Source of the DNA: Macrothele yani
Taxonomy: Eukaryota > Arthropoda > Arachnida > Araneae > Macrothelidae
NCBI GenBank assembly: GCA_039090855.1
Contig: CM076997.1
Location: 160,238,709-160,302,708, forward strand
Direction of reading: 5' to 3'
Length of the DNA: 64,000 bases
Numbering within the stretch: the stretch's first letter is position 1; each line of letters starts with the position of its first letter. Of the stretch, positions 21,094-32,940 are shown piece by piece. The translations under genes were made by a program, and so were the position numbers. The notes under the pieces were generated by a model that saw only the letters and a list, made by a program, of their open reading frames with translations, was not told the origin of the DNA and did not search any database.

Positions 21094-22517
21094 CACTGAC
21101 GGAAAAAGAATCCCAACACCAAGAAGGGGTTCTGTTAGATAAACGACTGTTGGTAGGTGGTGAGAGTACATCTGTAAGATGACGTCTATGCAAATTTCGT
21201 GCTCGCCGCATACGTGTGACGCTAGTAGCGCCCCTCGAAACATGCAAAGCAGGTTTGCTGTAAATACGCGCTGTAACGTTCGTGAGCGTTAGTTATCGTT
21301 GAGATTCGACGTAGTGTGTTGATGTTAGTCAAGAATGCCTTTAAGAAGACGAAGAAGCCATTATCAACAGCTCACGGCGATTGAACGAGGTCGTGTAATA
21401 GGGCTACGAGAAGGTGGATTTTCGTTCCGCAATATTGCAGAACGACTTGGCAGGAATGTAGCCACTGTGCATGATTGTTGGCAGCGGTGGTCAAGGGAAG
21501 GTACTGCCTCAAGAAGACCGGGTTCCGGCCGGCAACGTGGCACTACTGAGAGGGAAGACCGTCGTGTACGGCGTATGGCCATGGCGCATCGTACCGCGTC
21601 TGCGGCAGCAATTCGAGCTGCAGTAGCCACCACAGTGACACAACGAACTGTTACAAATCGGTTACTTGAAGGACAGCTCCGAGCCAGACGCCCTGTAGCG
21701 TGCATTCCACTTACTCCAAACCACTGCCGTTTGCGACGTCAGTGGTGTCAAGCTACTCATTGGAGGACGGAGTGAAGATCTGTTGTGTTTTTTGATGAAA
21801 GCCGGTTCTGCCTGGGTGCCAGTGATGGCCGTGTGTTGGTTAGAAGGAGGCCAGGTGAGCGCCTGCAACCAACATGTCTGCGGCTGAGACACACTGGACT
21901 TACACCTGGAGTTATGGTCTGGGGAGCAATTTTCTATGACAGCAGGAGCACTCTCGTGGTTATCCCACGCACCCTGACGGCACAGTTGTACGTCGGTCTG
22001 GTGATTCAACCTATTGTGCTGCCATTCATGAACAGCATTCCAGGGCGTGGTTCCCAACAGGATAACGCTCGCCCGCATACCGCTGTTTTACCCCAACATG
22101 CTCTACAGAGTGTCGGCATGTTGTCGTGGACTGCTAGATCACCAGATCTTTCACCAATCGAGCACGTATGGGACATCATTGGACGACAACTCCAGCGTCA
22201 CCCCAAACCAGCATTAACCGTCCATGTATTGACCAACCAAGTGCAACAGGCATGGAACTCCATCCCACAAAGTGACATCCAGCACCTGTACGACACAATG
22301 CATGAACGTTTGCGTGCTTGCATTCAACATTCTGGCAGTTACACCGGTTATTAATGTACCAGCATTTCACATTTAAAATGGCTCTTCTCGCGCTTACATT
22401 AAGCTGTGAAATTGAAACCTTAATCGATTAAATATGTTACCTGTACAAATGTATTGCCGCCATTTCATTCCTCTACAACTATTTTTTCGTGGTGTTGGGA
22501 TTTTTTTTCCGTCAGTG
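21094..22517 (+). mobile_element. Complete Tc1-like transposon, 1,424 bp, TA duplication
   Basis: Begins CACTGACGGAAAAAGAATCC and ends GGATTTTTTTTCCGTCAGTG. The inverted ends continue inward through CCAACACCA. TA is duplicated at 21092-21093 and 22518-22519. It contains one transposase frame (21335-22354) with a single stop, a ~240-bp leader and a ~160-bp trailer. It is the best preserved DNA transposon in the window. Confidence 0.95.
21335..22354 (+). pseudogene. Tc1-like transposase, one in-frame stop
   Basis: A 340-codon frame from MPLRRRRSHYQQLTAIERGR to a TAA at 22352. Residues ~15-60 are a helix-turn-helix (GLREGGFSFRNIAERLGR) and ~75-85 a GSGRQRGTTERED linker. The catalytic core has VVFFDESRFCL (first Asp), VMVWGAIFYDSR, QQDNARPHTA (second Asp) and SPDLSPIEHVWDII (Glu). 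By hand count 32 residues separate the second Asp from the Glu; classical Tc1 has 34. Codon 147 is TGA (21773-21775), where relatives would have TGG, giving E-stop-RSVVF. The two halves are in the same frame, so this is one nonsense change, not a frameshift. Confidence 0.9.
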
Positions 22518-22519
22518 TA

Positions 22520-24640
22520 ATTATAGATGAAAACACGAGAATTAATTGAAGCAGCAGGTATCAGTTAGAACTTCCAAGAAGCGAGATTCCAAGGTATAGA
22601 ATGAGAAAGAATGCAAGTTGCATAATGTAATCTGCAAAACTAAGGAACGAATCGTTGGACAAATAACAATTGCACTATTATGAATATTCGCCTAACGTTC
22701 TTGTATCACGTATTTTCCGTAAGTTTCACAATAACAGTCATTAGTGTCCAAGGATTCCTTTCGATTCCGTGAATATTATCAGCAAATAATTTTAGTTTTA
22801 TTTCCTACTTTTAGTGTTGACATCAGAAACCAATCGACAAGTGTGCCTCATGCAAAAAAGGATGTTGGTTACTTTACAGAATTTCCACAATCTAAACTAA
22901 TTTTATTGTTGCACTTTTCACTAGAATGAAATTAGCATATTAACATACAGAGTGGAAGTGATTTCACGTGTGAAACAGTAATTACAATCAATTCAGCGGT
23001 CTGATTGCTGTGTTAATTATCATGTGGCATATTAATAAATTTCGGTAGACTGAAATTCTTTATACATCACCAGGATTTTGTGGGTCGTTCAGGCTAACTC
23101 CATAACATTCGTTGGGTGTTATTTTGAAAATTCATGCTTATTTTTTATGATAAAATTTGCGTTGGTTGAGTCAAGAATTGAAAACTCCATAAAAGAGGAA
23201 GATTCCAAATATACTGTGTGTAAATTCTGAAATACTGAATTCTATTACATACATTCTGAAAACGTAAAGCTGGCATATAATATGAGCGAAATACGTATGA
23301 AAGACTGTAAGTCCGAAACACATGCGAATAATCTGCAACTAACACAGATTGCCTTTCATTTTCTGATACTTCGTATGGAATCTGTGTGCAAAGGTGAATT
23401 TCGTAGCAATGTGACAATGATAAATAAAATATATTCAGAAATTTAAGATGAAGGATTTGCATATTTATATGTATCATTTTTTGCTCTTAGGAACGTAAAA
23501 TTTATTTTTTCCCGTCTGGTTTCTTTCCCCCTGAGGGTTAAAGAAAGTACAGTTTGCACACCGGAGTTAACGTTTTATTCTTGGGAGCCAAAGCTGCAGG
23601 ATATAATAAGAGCTACAAAAATTAAATGCATTTCTATCGTCTTGAGGCAATAGCGCGATGGACTGACTCATCGTTTTTGCGTGTACTTTTTTAATTCTTT
23701 ACGACATTTGCATTCGGTGAGCGTGAAGCATAAAAAAGATTTTAATAAGTCCTAATAATATAATAATTCCGTACTCTTTTTAAATTCAGGTTCATATTTC
23801 CCTCCCTGATGACTAGAAGCGAAGCAATGTGTTTTGAGATTCCAAGCATCACGGAAAAGAAAGTTGTTTTTACAACTTGTTCATACCAAGGAATCTCGAA
23901 AGATCATGTAAAAAGACAGATAATATGAAATGTCATTTTTTACGTCCTCTTTCGTGATAACATATCTGGCAGTTGGGTTCAGGATATGTCGGATCGATCA
24001 CTGTTAAGAGTCTTCAACGAACAAATCTCAGTTCCCTGTTACGTTGGGCTACGATTCAGTCTCTTCAGACCCTCTACGGTTCTTTCTCTCTTTCAATTTT
24101 TTTGTCTCTTTTTTTCTCTTTCTCTCTCCCTCTTCTTTCCTTTCCGCTAAAATGGGCTTATGTCTGGAGGCTGCTCTGAATAGTCTCCAGCAGAACCAGA
24201 AATGCGAAAGCTGTCGCTCAAAGCCGGGAAAAAAATCTTTTGACAGCGAACGTGCTCTGAATACAGCTCAAAGTTCGAGAAATGCAAGTAAAAACTTAGA
24301 ATTTATTTCAACGCAAGTCGCAGATTTAACAGATCGTTTTTCTGTTTGATCAAGTATATCTGTGTGTGTGTGTGTGTGTTTGAAAAATGTAAGTTTGATG
24401 TTCAGGGACGTCTTTAAAAGCCTGTGATGTGAACATAAACAGAAGAGGGAAGTTGCATGCTTCTGAGTTGCCGTGACGTTTAAGGGCACGCGTATGCTTT
24501 TTCTCTTGAGACATTTCTTTCTGGTACTAGTTTTTTTTCCACCCATATGCTCGTTTCTACGACTCTGACCTTATGGTTTGAAAGAATGTTCTAGAATTTT
24601 AGTAAAATCTAATTAATATAATTCATAACTGCCCTCTAGA
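22520..24640. other. No recognisable gene; includes low-complexity tracts
   Basis: Pyrimidine-rich stretch near 24075-24150 and a (TG)10 microsatellite at 24361-24380. Open frames up to 110 codons (23145-23477, reverse) show no known motif. Confidence 0.35.
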
Positions 24641-24647
24641 TGAAATA

Positions 24648-25922
24648 TGAGGTGTACAAATAAGTTTTAAAGTGTTTTTTGTGTGTTACGTGTATTGATA
24701 ATTTACATATCCGACATTTCCCCGCGTTGTTGTCATGTGACCGTAGCTGGTCCAAAGTATAAAATGTGACACTGAAGTTTGCCCAACAGTCAAACGCAAT
24801 TAATTGCACACCAGTAGGTGAAAGAGGGCAAGCGATACTGAATTTATTCGACACTGCATTCATTACGAATTTCGTCAAGGAAAAAAGTGCTGCAAAAGCA
24901 TGTGCATTGATCTGCTCTGTTCTGTGGGAGAATATTGTATCGAAAAGCACGTGTGAGGTTTGGTTTAGACAGTTTAAAGCACGTGATTTTGGTGTTAGCG
25001 ATCGAGAACGTAGCAGCGCCCTGCAGAAAGTTGCATATGAGGAACTTCACGCATTGCTGGAAGAAGATTCGTCTTTAACAGAAAAAGAACAAGCTGAACA
25101 ACTGGGGGTAACTCAACAAACAATTTCCGATCGTTTACGCGCAAATGGGAAAGATTCAGAAGCAAGGAAAATGGTTGTCTCATGATCTAAGCGAGAGGAA
25201 CAAGGCGTGTCATGAAGTGTTTGAATCTGATGAAGAAACAACACAGAAGGTGTTTCCTGTAGAAAAACGTTACGGGTGATGAAAAATGAGTACAGTACAA
25301 CACAGCTAAACGCAAAAACACTGGATAGACCCCGGTGAAGCAACGACTTCGACACCGAAACTCAATATTCACTCCAAGGAAGTTCTGCTGTGCATCTGGT
25401 GGGATATAAAGGGTGTGCTCTATTATGAATTATTGGAGGGTCGAGCTGTTACTGCTGATCGCTACAAGCAACAATCGTTGCGACCGAACCACAAAATCTG
25501 TCGGAAAAGTCCTCTCACAGGCAAAGGATTGCGTCCCGTGAAATTACTGAATGACAACGCTAGGCCGCATGTCACGAAATCGGTCATGGAAACGCTATTG
25601 ACGCTTGGCTGGGAGGTTTTTGAGCACCCGACGTATAGTTCCGACATAGCCCCTTCAGACTATCATTTGTTCTGATCGATGCAGCATGGTTTGTCTGCTG
25701 TACGGTTCCAGACATGCAACGAAGTGCAAAAATGAGTTGACGACTTCATCGCGTCACACGACGAAGTATTCTTCATGGCTGGAATCCGTCAGCTGCCCGA
25801 CCGATGGCGGAAGGTGATAGATAACGACGGCGCATATATTAATTCGTAAAGATATTGTTGTTTCCTCCCAAATTACATGTTTCGTTGTCCTAGAAAGCTT
25901 TAAAACTTATTTGTACACCTAA
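24648..25922 (+). mobile_element. Full-length mariner (1,275 bp), decayed transposase, TA duplication
   Basis: Inverted ends GGTGTACAAATAAGTTTTAA (from 24651) and its complement (to 25920) match perfectly; TA flanks at 24646 and 25923. Transposase blocks in order: CALICSVLWENIVSKSTCE, WFRQFKARDFGV, EELHALLEEDSSLTEKEQAE, VTQQTISDRLR (paired helix-turn-helix), LVGYKGCALLYELLEG, LLNDNARPHVTKSV (Asp), YSSDIAPSDYHLF (last Asp). The DNARPH Asp and the SDYH Asp are 34 residues apart (DD34D). Frameshifts near 25186 and 25260-25410 remove the GDEKW region, so it is inactive. Confidence 0.9.
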
Positions 25923-25924
25923 TA

Positions 25925-26685
25925 ATGCATGTAAATTTAATTTCTAATGATGTAAATTTAGTTGCTAAATGTAATTCTTTTCTACGTTTTGCTTCAAACG
26001 AAATACAAAGTTCGATACAGAAATCAATGAAACAAAAGCGTAACCAGAAATATACTTTAGTTATTTTGGCTTTTTTGTAGCAGGGGACGGAAGAAGACCA
26101 TAAGAGATACATACAAAGATGGTAGTAACCTTGATTTACAAAGGACTTTTAAGAAATGGCGTTCAAATTTCCTATCAAAGAAAGGCTAAAATTCTATGCA
26201 TTTTTGTAAGAAGAATAATGGTACGGAAGTCAATCTTCTTTTTCTTAGCTGAGACTCTAAATTTTTCCAGAACCAACCTGCGCCACTGCACTGTGTTCTG
26301 TACTTTCATCTTCCAGTCTACGAATTAAAAAAATTTTCTGAGCATTAACACCCAATAGATAAATGTTTGAAAACAGACAGCAGACTACTAAGTGAAACGT
26401 TACAATTTAACTATAATTACGATTTTACTAAACAAGTAATGATTAAAACCAGAGAGAGTTCTGTATTTGAAGTCACGAAGTACGCTGAAAAATTAAGATT
26501 AAGAAGAAACAACGTTTGCCTATAGTTATTTTACTTTTCTTATCGATCAAGCTTTCGCTGTACTTTTTTTGCCCACCTTCTGTAGGACGAATGGAACGTA
26601 AATATTCAAATCGCATGGGGCATCATCAGCTGTATTGACGGTCACGGGTTTTTGTCAGTTGCCTCTAAGCGATTGACATAAACTG
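25925..26685. other. No recognisable feature
   Basis: AT-rich spacer; nothing identified. Confidence 0.3.
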
Positions 26686-26896
26686 GGCCTCCACGGTGGC
26701 GCAGTGGTCATAGCGCTGGTTTCGGACCGTTCGTCCGAGATGGGTCTGGGTTCGAATCCCGGTGAGGTATGGATGTTGCGCTTGTTTTACAGTCCTGGTT
26801 TCTTCCCTTTCCAGGAATCAGTGGCCCTAAATTAGGGGTGGGCTACAGCTTACAGCCCACTGAGTTGCTCACGGTGGTCGTTAAACCCCCGAACAA
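26686..26896 (+). mobile_element. tRNA-derived SINE
   Basis: CACGGTGGCGCAGTGGTCAT (A box) and GGGTTCGAATCCCGG (B box), the body CCTGGTTTCTTCCCTTTCC, and the end GGTGGTCGTTAAACCCCC. The tail is AACAACAGAAAAAG rather than pure A. No clear target duplication. Confidence 0.85.
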
Positions 26897-28469
26897 CAGA
26901 AAAAGAAATGGCGTAGATGTGTCGTTGACAGGTTGCGAGGAATTTTGGTAAATATGGAAATCTTCCAAAATATCAGGTTTAATGGTCGAATCTGGTTTAT
27001 CAATAAGTTTGCTTCTTCAAAGAGAAATCTATGTTTAATTTCATGGATAATGCTTAGCTACCGATGATGTGTTTAGATTACAATTCCGTATGTGCGTCTT
27101 GTGCTCCTTCAGTGAATAACGCAAGGGTGTCTGTCTTCTATACGAAAGACCACATTCGCATAGAATTTGATTGATTCCCCACACATTTATATCTTAGATG
27201 TTGTTGTTTGCTCCCAAGCAGTTTATTTTATTTACTGGTTTAAAAAAGAATTTGAAAATAAAAGTTTTGACAATTTTTGAAATTTGATTTTTTTAAAGTT
27301 ATGGGAAAACGGGAAAATGGCAAAATTCTCTCGTAATGGACGTACAATAGAAGTTAACGCCGAGACAGGTTTCGGTTTAAGAATTTTTTTAATTGCCTTC
27401 TCTATAAATTGAAAGGATTTCATCTTCTCTGTTCTGCAATACTTTTCAGAAAGCCAAGTTCTTTTTTCAAACATTCTTCACCTAGACCACACGGAACTGT
27501 AAAGCGCTGTAATTCTGCTGCTAAGGGCGATTGGACTTGGCATGTGGAGGTGAAGAAACAGCTAATGGCTTACGATAAACTGCAGCTACGAGACATACTT
27601 CTGAGTGCGACACCAGGACGTCCTTTGTTTTCTATCTCGTAACTACATTGTATGTAAGGATCAATGGAAATAATACGTTCAACTAATTTTGGAATACAGA
27701 ATGTTTTTCCATCCAAAAGTATGACGAAGTGTGTTCGTTGAACACTGGCATTTTGGAGAACAGAAAACACATCATTATGGCATTGGATCCAAATTTTTGG
27801 CAACCCTGGGGAGACGTTATCTTTGCACGCGTCACAACTGGTGATAAACTTCATGGTTTCTCGGAAGGTTGTTGTTTTTGGTTTGGAGTAGGGAGCTGAT
27901 ATTTTAATACCGTCACATATAAGGGGTGTAGACCTTATGGCCACGGTGCGGTGTATCTATAAGGTCTTTTATATCAGTTTAGGACATGCATGCAAGAAGC
28001 TCTGACAGACCTCCAATCATCAATGAGGCTTGTGTTTGCGAAATTTCCCTATTATATCCTGATGATTTTTAATGATGTTGCATCAAAATGCGTGAATGCT
28101 TGTTCGGAACTATAATCAGCCACTGGATGTCCTTTCAGTTCAATTCAGTTCAGTTCTAAGTCTCTGATGCATAAGTAAGAACTGGAAGGATGCACTGATT
28201 AAACTCTTTTCTTTTAAAACATAATGGTAAATTTCTCTTGAAAATTGTACAGTTTCTTGCAAATGCTCTCTAGCCAAGTTTTAATTAAGGACCTTCGACG
28301 ACTAGAACAAGTGTCACCTGAGCCGATGATTGTGGGTTCCAGCTTGAACATACCGATGAACAGGTCAATATTTGACTCCATGCGAATGCGCAACTGCAAC
28401 TATGGTTGGACAGAAATAGGCCGGCGACAATAGTATCATTGTGAGTGAATTGCTCATCCCTGGGACTCC
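26897..28469. other. No recognised gene; one 124-codon reverse ORF
   Basis: 27570-27944 (reverse) is open for 124 codons and contains CDACKDNVSPGLPKIW and FVILLDGKTFCIPKLVERI. I do not recognise it. It could be part of an unknown element, but there is no repeat copy in this window to support that. Confidence 0.3.
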
Positions 28470-28700
28470 TCATCTCAGTTGAACACAAACACAGCTCCAC
28501 ATTCTGTATACGCATAATTTCAAACCAGTGTTACCCTGCATGGTGGTTATGTATTCGAACGGCACTGAACGTTTTCAGAAAGACAAAACCTGGTGTGGTT
28601 GTGCCCACTTTGTGCAGGAATGGTTCCAGGATAATATTCTAGAATTTAGTGTCTGTTAATTTTCCAATTTATGTCTCATCGAAAGTTTATGGAATTGATC
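28470..28700 (+). mobile_element. Tc1-like fragment (weak)
   Basis: CAHFVQEWFQDNILEFSV near 28598 resembles the VQEWFEEH.GEF.VL stretch after the second catalytic Asp, and LIESLWN about 20 residues later would fit PIEHLWN with substitutions. The rest is unrecognisable. Confidence 0.35.
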
Positions 28701-28910
28701 ATTCGTTGGTGCATATTAGTGTTTCTCTTCGTCGCAGGAACTTCGGAACGTAACTTTGTCCTGCCGGCACAAATATCTGTCAAGTCCTTCTGCGATTTTG
28801 TTCAGTCCATTCCTTACGAGTGAAAGATGTTCCCGCGGAGAAAGGCTTTCCAGAACTGTATTTGTTTGGTGCTCATAATGATGTGGTTCACGAGATAAAT
28901 ATGTCTTTTG

Positions 28911-29135
28911 CCCCACCGGTAGCCGAGTGGTCTGAAGCGTTGGCTACTGGCCTTCCAGTCAAGATGAGTACGGATTTGAGTCCCAGATGAGGTATAGGTG
29001 GCGCCCTTATCAAACCGCAATGGGACAATCATTTCCCAGAAATTAGTGGCACTAAGTTAGGAGCGTGGTGCATAGTGTCCAACGATTTGTTCATCGTGAT
29101 CGTTAAACCCGAAAAAAAGGAAAGGAAAAAAAAAG
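28911..29135 (+). mobile_element. tRNA-derived SINE, diverged
   Basis: CCGGTAGCCGAGTGGTCTGAAGCGTTGG is the A-box part (here GCCGAGTGG, closer to a genuine tRNA than other copies), followed by a GAGTCCCAG B-box remnant, a CATTTCCCAGAAATTAGTGG body and CGTGATCGTTAAACCCG plus a purine tail. It is followed directly by another copy. Confidence 0.75.
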
Positions 29136-29145
29136 AAGAATATAA

Positions 29146-29350
29146 AAAAACCGCCACCCCCATCGCCGAGTGATTACAGGCACGGTGTTCTGCCTTATCA
29201 GACTATCTTGTTCCGGTTTTAAGTCTCGGATGAGAATTCGGTGGTGCATTCGTCCTTTGGCTGTGGTTGTTTCTCTTCCTTGGAAGTAGTGGCTGAAAAT
29301 CAGGGATGGGTGACTGCCTTTAGTGATCGTGGTGGTTTTAAACACTGAAA
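29146..29350 (+). mobile_element. tRNA-derived SINE, diverged, head-to-tail with previous copy
   Basis: CCCCCATCGCCGAGTGATTA (A-box region), a B-box remnant TTTTAAGTCTCGGATGAGAA, the body TTTCTCTTCCTTGGAAGTAG and the end AGTGATCGTGGTGGTTTTAA. It lies only ~10 bp after the tail of the preceding SINE, so the pair may represent an insertion into the A-tail or a dimer. Confidence 0.7.
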
Positions 29351-30768
29351 CAAAGCAAATGAATACTAATTACTTTAAGTAACATTAAATAATAATTTAT
29401 GTGAAGTCATTTCATATAATCAACATTTCTTTCACACAATGACTTAAATCTGATATCGTTTGGTACACACTATCTTACTCACGGCAATAAATCTGATATC
29501 GTTTTCAATGACTCTCATGTACCATTGGATAGTCATGCATATAGTTACCAGACTTTGATTACGCCGACGAAGAAAAAAGACACTTATAGTCCTTACAGTT
29601 GCTTATGATGGTCGTTTACTCCTCTTCCCGCCACCCAGTGAGAATTAGGGTAAACCACAGAACGTGTGGATATATGCACTCTGTATGTGATATTGTAAGA
29701 CACTGAATCAGAATAACAGAACAGTAAACTTCCGCGAAACATAAAAGCAACCGAACTGGATTAAAAAATTGAGATGAGGACGCGATATCTTTAAAACTTT
29801 TGTGTGCCTCACTTTATTCGTTTCCTCTTCTTTGTGTGTGTGTGTGCGCGTGTGTATGTGCTTTAAAGATGCAGTTGGCCGAATGTTGTCAGTACAAATG
29901 TTTTAAGAGATAATCGAGATTCATCTGGAGTGTCAGCACATATTATTCAACACAAACGAAATGCATAGAAAACTCATAATAATTATAGAGCCTTGTTAAC
30001 AAATTTATGTTCACTATTTGAAAATTTAAATGCGCTCAAGTGTTACTCGCTGACTTGTACTAAGTTTTTAGTAGTAGTAATAATAAATAAAGTATATTAT
30101 ATCCAAAGTTAAAAGGTTCGGGAAATGTAGCAGAATTACTTGGATAATTCGCCGATTACAATTCAGACATATCCCGTTTAGCACAAAATATGCGTTTCTG
30201 AAATTGGTAGCACTAACTGAACCACAGTTACTCGGGTCTCTACGTTATAGTCTCTGTAGAGAGCATTCCCGACAACGTGATTTATTATCTGCGATCAACA
30301 TACCGGAGACTCATTGGTTCACTTAAAAATGACATGGAATATGTTCCTGATTTTATAAATACCTTCTATATAGAAAAATTGATAATCGAAGAAAAATAAA
30401 AGAAGTAAAAGTTTACTGTACTCATTCATCAGTGCATGACACTACCCTGAACATAGAAAACTTGGCAATGTTAAGAAATAACACGGGAATTATTTTCGGT
30501 AAGATGGGCCAAGTAATCGTAAATCCTACTTCTTGAAAAAAATATTAAGGGTTGATTTTCTTGAAGAAACGTCTCCCAATGTATTTTTTAGCTGGTAAAC
30601 TCATTGACAACAATTCTCTTTGCTGCAGCGCGGAAATCAAACCCTGGAATTTTCATTGAATAAATGTCATTTTATTCAACTATCTATGTCGTTTTACGAT
30701 GTCCTCTACTAAAATGCTCGTGGTAAGGATTTTCCTCTTTTTTCTACTTACTGGTGCATCTTCTACTG
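29351..30768. other. No recognisable gene
   Basis: AT-rich; a short (TG)n near 29837-29856. No coding or RNA signal seen. Confidence 0.3.
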
Positions 30769-32925
30769 CAGTGGTTCTGAACCACTTTCACCCCAAGGAT
30801 CCTGTTAACCATGTATCAGAACGTCATTCCAGTCTTTCCAAGATTGTCTGACTCAGAAGGTGCATTCCGAAAGATATGCATATAATATTGATAATCTTTT
30901 ATTTTTTCTATATTGGTAAGCATACATTTACCTGGATTATTTTTATAGTGAAATTTTGCAAATATAATAGCAATAGAAAATGTGTATGTATTTTAAAATT
31001 TGAGTAAAAGTAGTTTTTCTGTATTTATACCTAATTACTTAACTTTGAAGCATACTTGATAAACAAAAAGTTGAATAAACTGCCAAGATTACTGTCAATG
31101 AAACACCTGGGGCTTTTTTTCACCAATACTTAGATACGTGGACGAGTGCTCGAAAAGGCACAACGCAGGTCATTTTGAAACTCTCATCTACTGTACTTCG
31201 TTCCTTCGTTCTCACTTGCAACAGAGCTGAAAAGCCTGACTCACAAAGACAGGTCAACACAATGGAAACAATGCATGGATAATGCAATGCATACTTTCTG
31301 CCACTTTTGGGTTGGAATAGCACATCAACGGCCACAATTCTGTGATTGATTTCTCATTAAACATATGTTTTGCTTTCAAGTCAGCCTTCATCTCCAGAAA
31401 TTCAGCTTGGCAATCATCATGATTTTTTGCGACTGACAATTTGAATAGATATCACGCGAAATCCACCTCCTCATAACTGATTTCAGGAAATTCTCGGCTG
31501 AATTCATTTCCAGTGCTACCAAATGGTTCAAAATTTCATTTTTTTTGCGAATTCTGGAAGCATTTGTCTTCATCACTTGCACAAAGACCTGATGAATGTT
31601 CCTCAAACATCGCAACATTTTTTTTATCTTGACCTTTCTCTTCCAATTTTCCAGCTTGCTCGTGAAAGCTTTCAAAGAATCAATGAATTTTATGATGTTT
31701 GCATTTCTTTCTTGCATCTAAAGATTCAATTTATTCGGATGCTCAAAAATGTTAACCAAATAAGCAAAGCGCATAACCCATTCCTCATCATCCAACCAGG
31801 CAAAAATTCCATCTTATCCTGAACTTCAAGAAATAAATTGAGCTCATCTCTAAGCTGAAGTGCTCGCTCAGTTATATTTACTCTTGAAAGCCATCGAACA
31901 TTTCGGTGGTAAAAAAGCAAATGATGGCCTGTATTCACGCCAATATATAACTGCTTGAAAAGTCGAGAGGTGAGAGCTCCTCCTTTGACAAAATTCACAA
32001 TTTAAATTGTTTTCTCCAAAACCTTCCCTAGAGTAGCTGGAAATATTTTTGAGGCCAGTGCCTGACGATCGATCATGCAATGAATGCCTTTCACTTTTGG
32101 AGCAGCTCGCTTTTTTCTCACTAACTTTAAGTCCAGATTTTGTCCCCAACATAGCTGATTTTCCATCTGGACAGCACACACACACAGACCTTCGAGAAAA
32201 TATTTTCTGATTCGAAGAAAGATGAAACATTTTTAAAAATATCTGAGGCCTTGATAGTTGCTTCAAGAGGAGAATGAAAGAGAAACTCCTGTTTAAATGA
32301 ACCTGAGTGAACGCGTCTTGAAAACACCAGCAATTGGGAACACGATGTCACATCAGTCGATTTATCAAGCTGAACTGAAAATGAGTCAAATGCTTTAGAC
32401 TTCATCTGCTGCACAGTTTCGTTCTTGAAGTCAATGGTCATGTCGCTGATTCTCCCTTGAAGAGTACTATTTGATAGTGAAACTGCTACAAGTGTTTTCT
32501 CCAATCCATTTCCTAACACAATTTCCACCATTTTGAGAGCACAAGGTTTGAGCAACGTTTCCCCAGTTGTATATGTTTTTATTCGCTTTGCTTTCTCCAT
32601 CGGTACGACATAAGAAGCTTCAGCACCGTTTGTGGTTCATTTCTTCGAATGCTCCCGTTGAATTCAGCTGCTTCTTTTTGAAACCATTCCCATGACGTAT
32701 AGAAAAGCTTTTGTCCTTGTCTTTGTGTTAGGATGAACATTCTGCAAATGTTGCTTCAAATTTGTTGGTTTCATAGAATCATTGGACAAAGTTTTGCTAC
32801 AAATAACACATTCTGGCCTTTTTTTCCTTTGATGATGATCGATCGTTGTTGTAAATACTTGTACCATTTGAATGTACAAGTATTTACAACAATGTTTCGA
32901 CACACGTTATATTCCTCCTAACACT
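30769..32925 (-). mobile_element. hAT transposon with BED-finger transposase (ZBED/SCAND3-like), decayed
   Basis: CAGTGGTTCTGAACC at 30769 is a classic hAT terminal repeat. The other end is probably near 32925 (AACACTG). Reverse-strand blocks in order: BED zinc finger RPECVICSKTLSN...LKQHLQNVH (about 32840-32750), LKPCALKMVEIVLGNGLE, FDSFSVQLDKSTDVTSCSQL, EFLFHSPLEATIKASDIF, NFVKGGALTSRLFKQL, HRNVRWLSRVN, and the C-terminal dimerisation motif TCLCESGFSALLQVRTKERS (about 31230). The order is complete relative to ZBED5/ZBED8-type proteins. Frameshifts between blocks, for example near 32150 and 31730, make it a pseudogene. Host exaptation cannot be excluded but nothing supports it. Confidence 0.85.
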
Positions 32926-32940
32926 GTAGCCACATTAGGG

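Noticed and set aside
27570..27944. Host gene exon (124-codon reverse frame)
   Set aside because: No recognisable motif, no splice context that I can defend and no second copy; left as unidentified.
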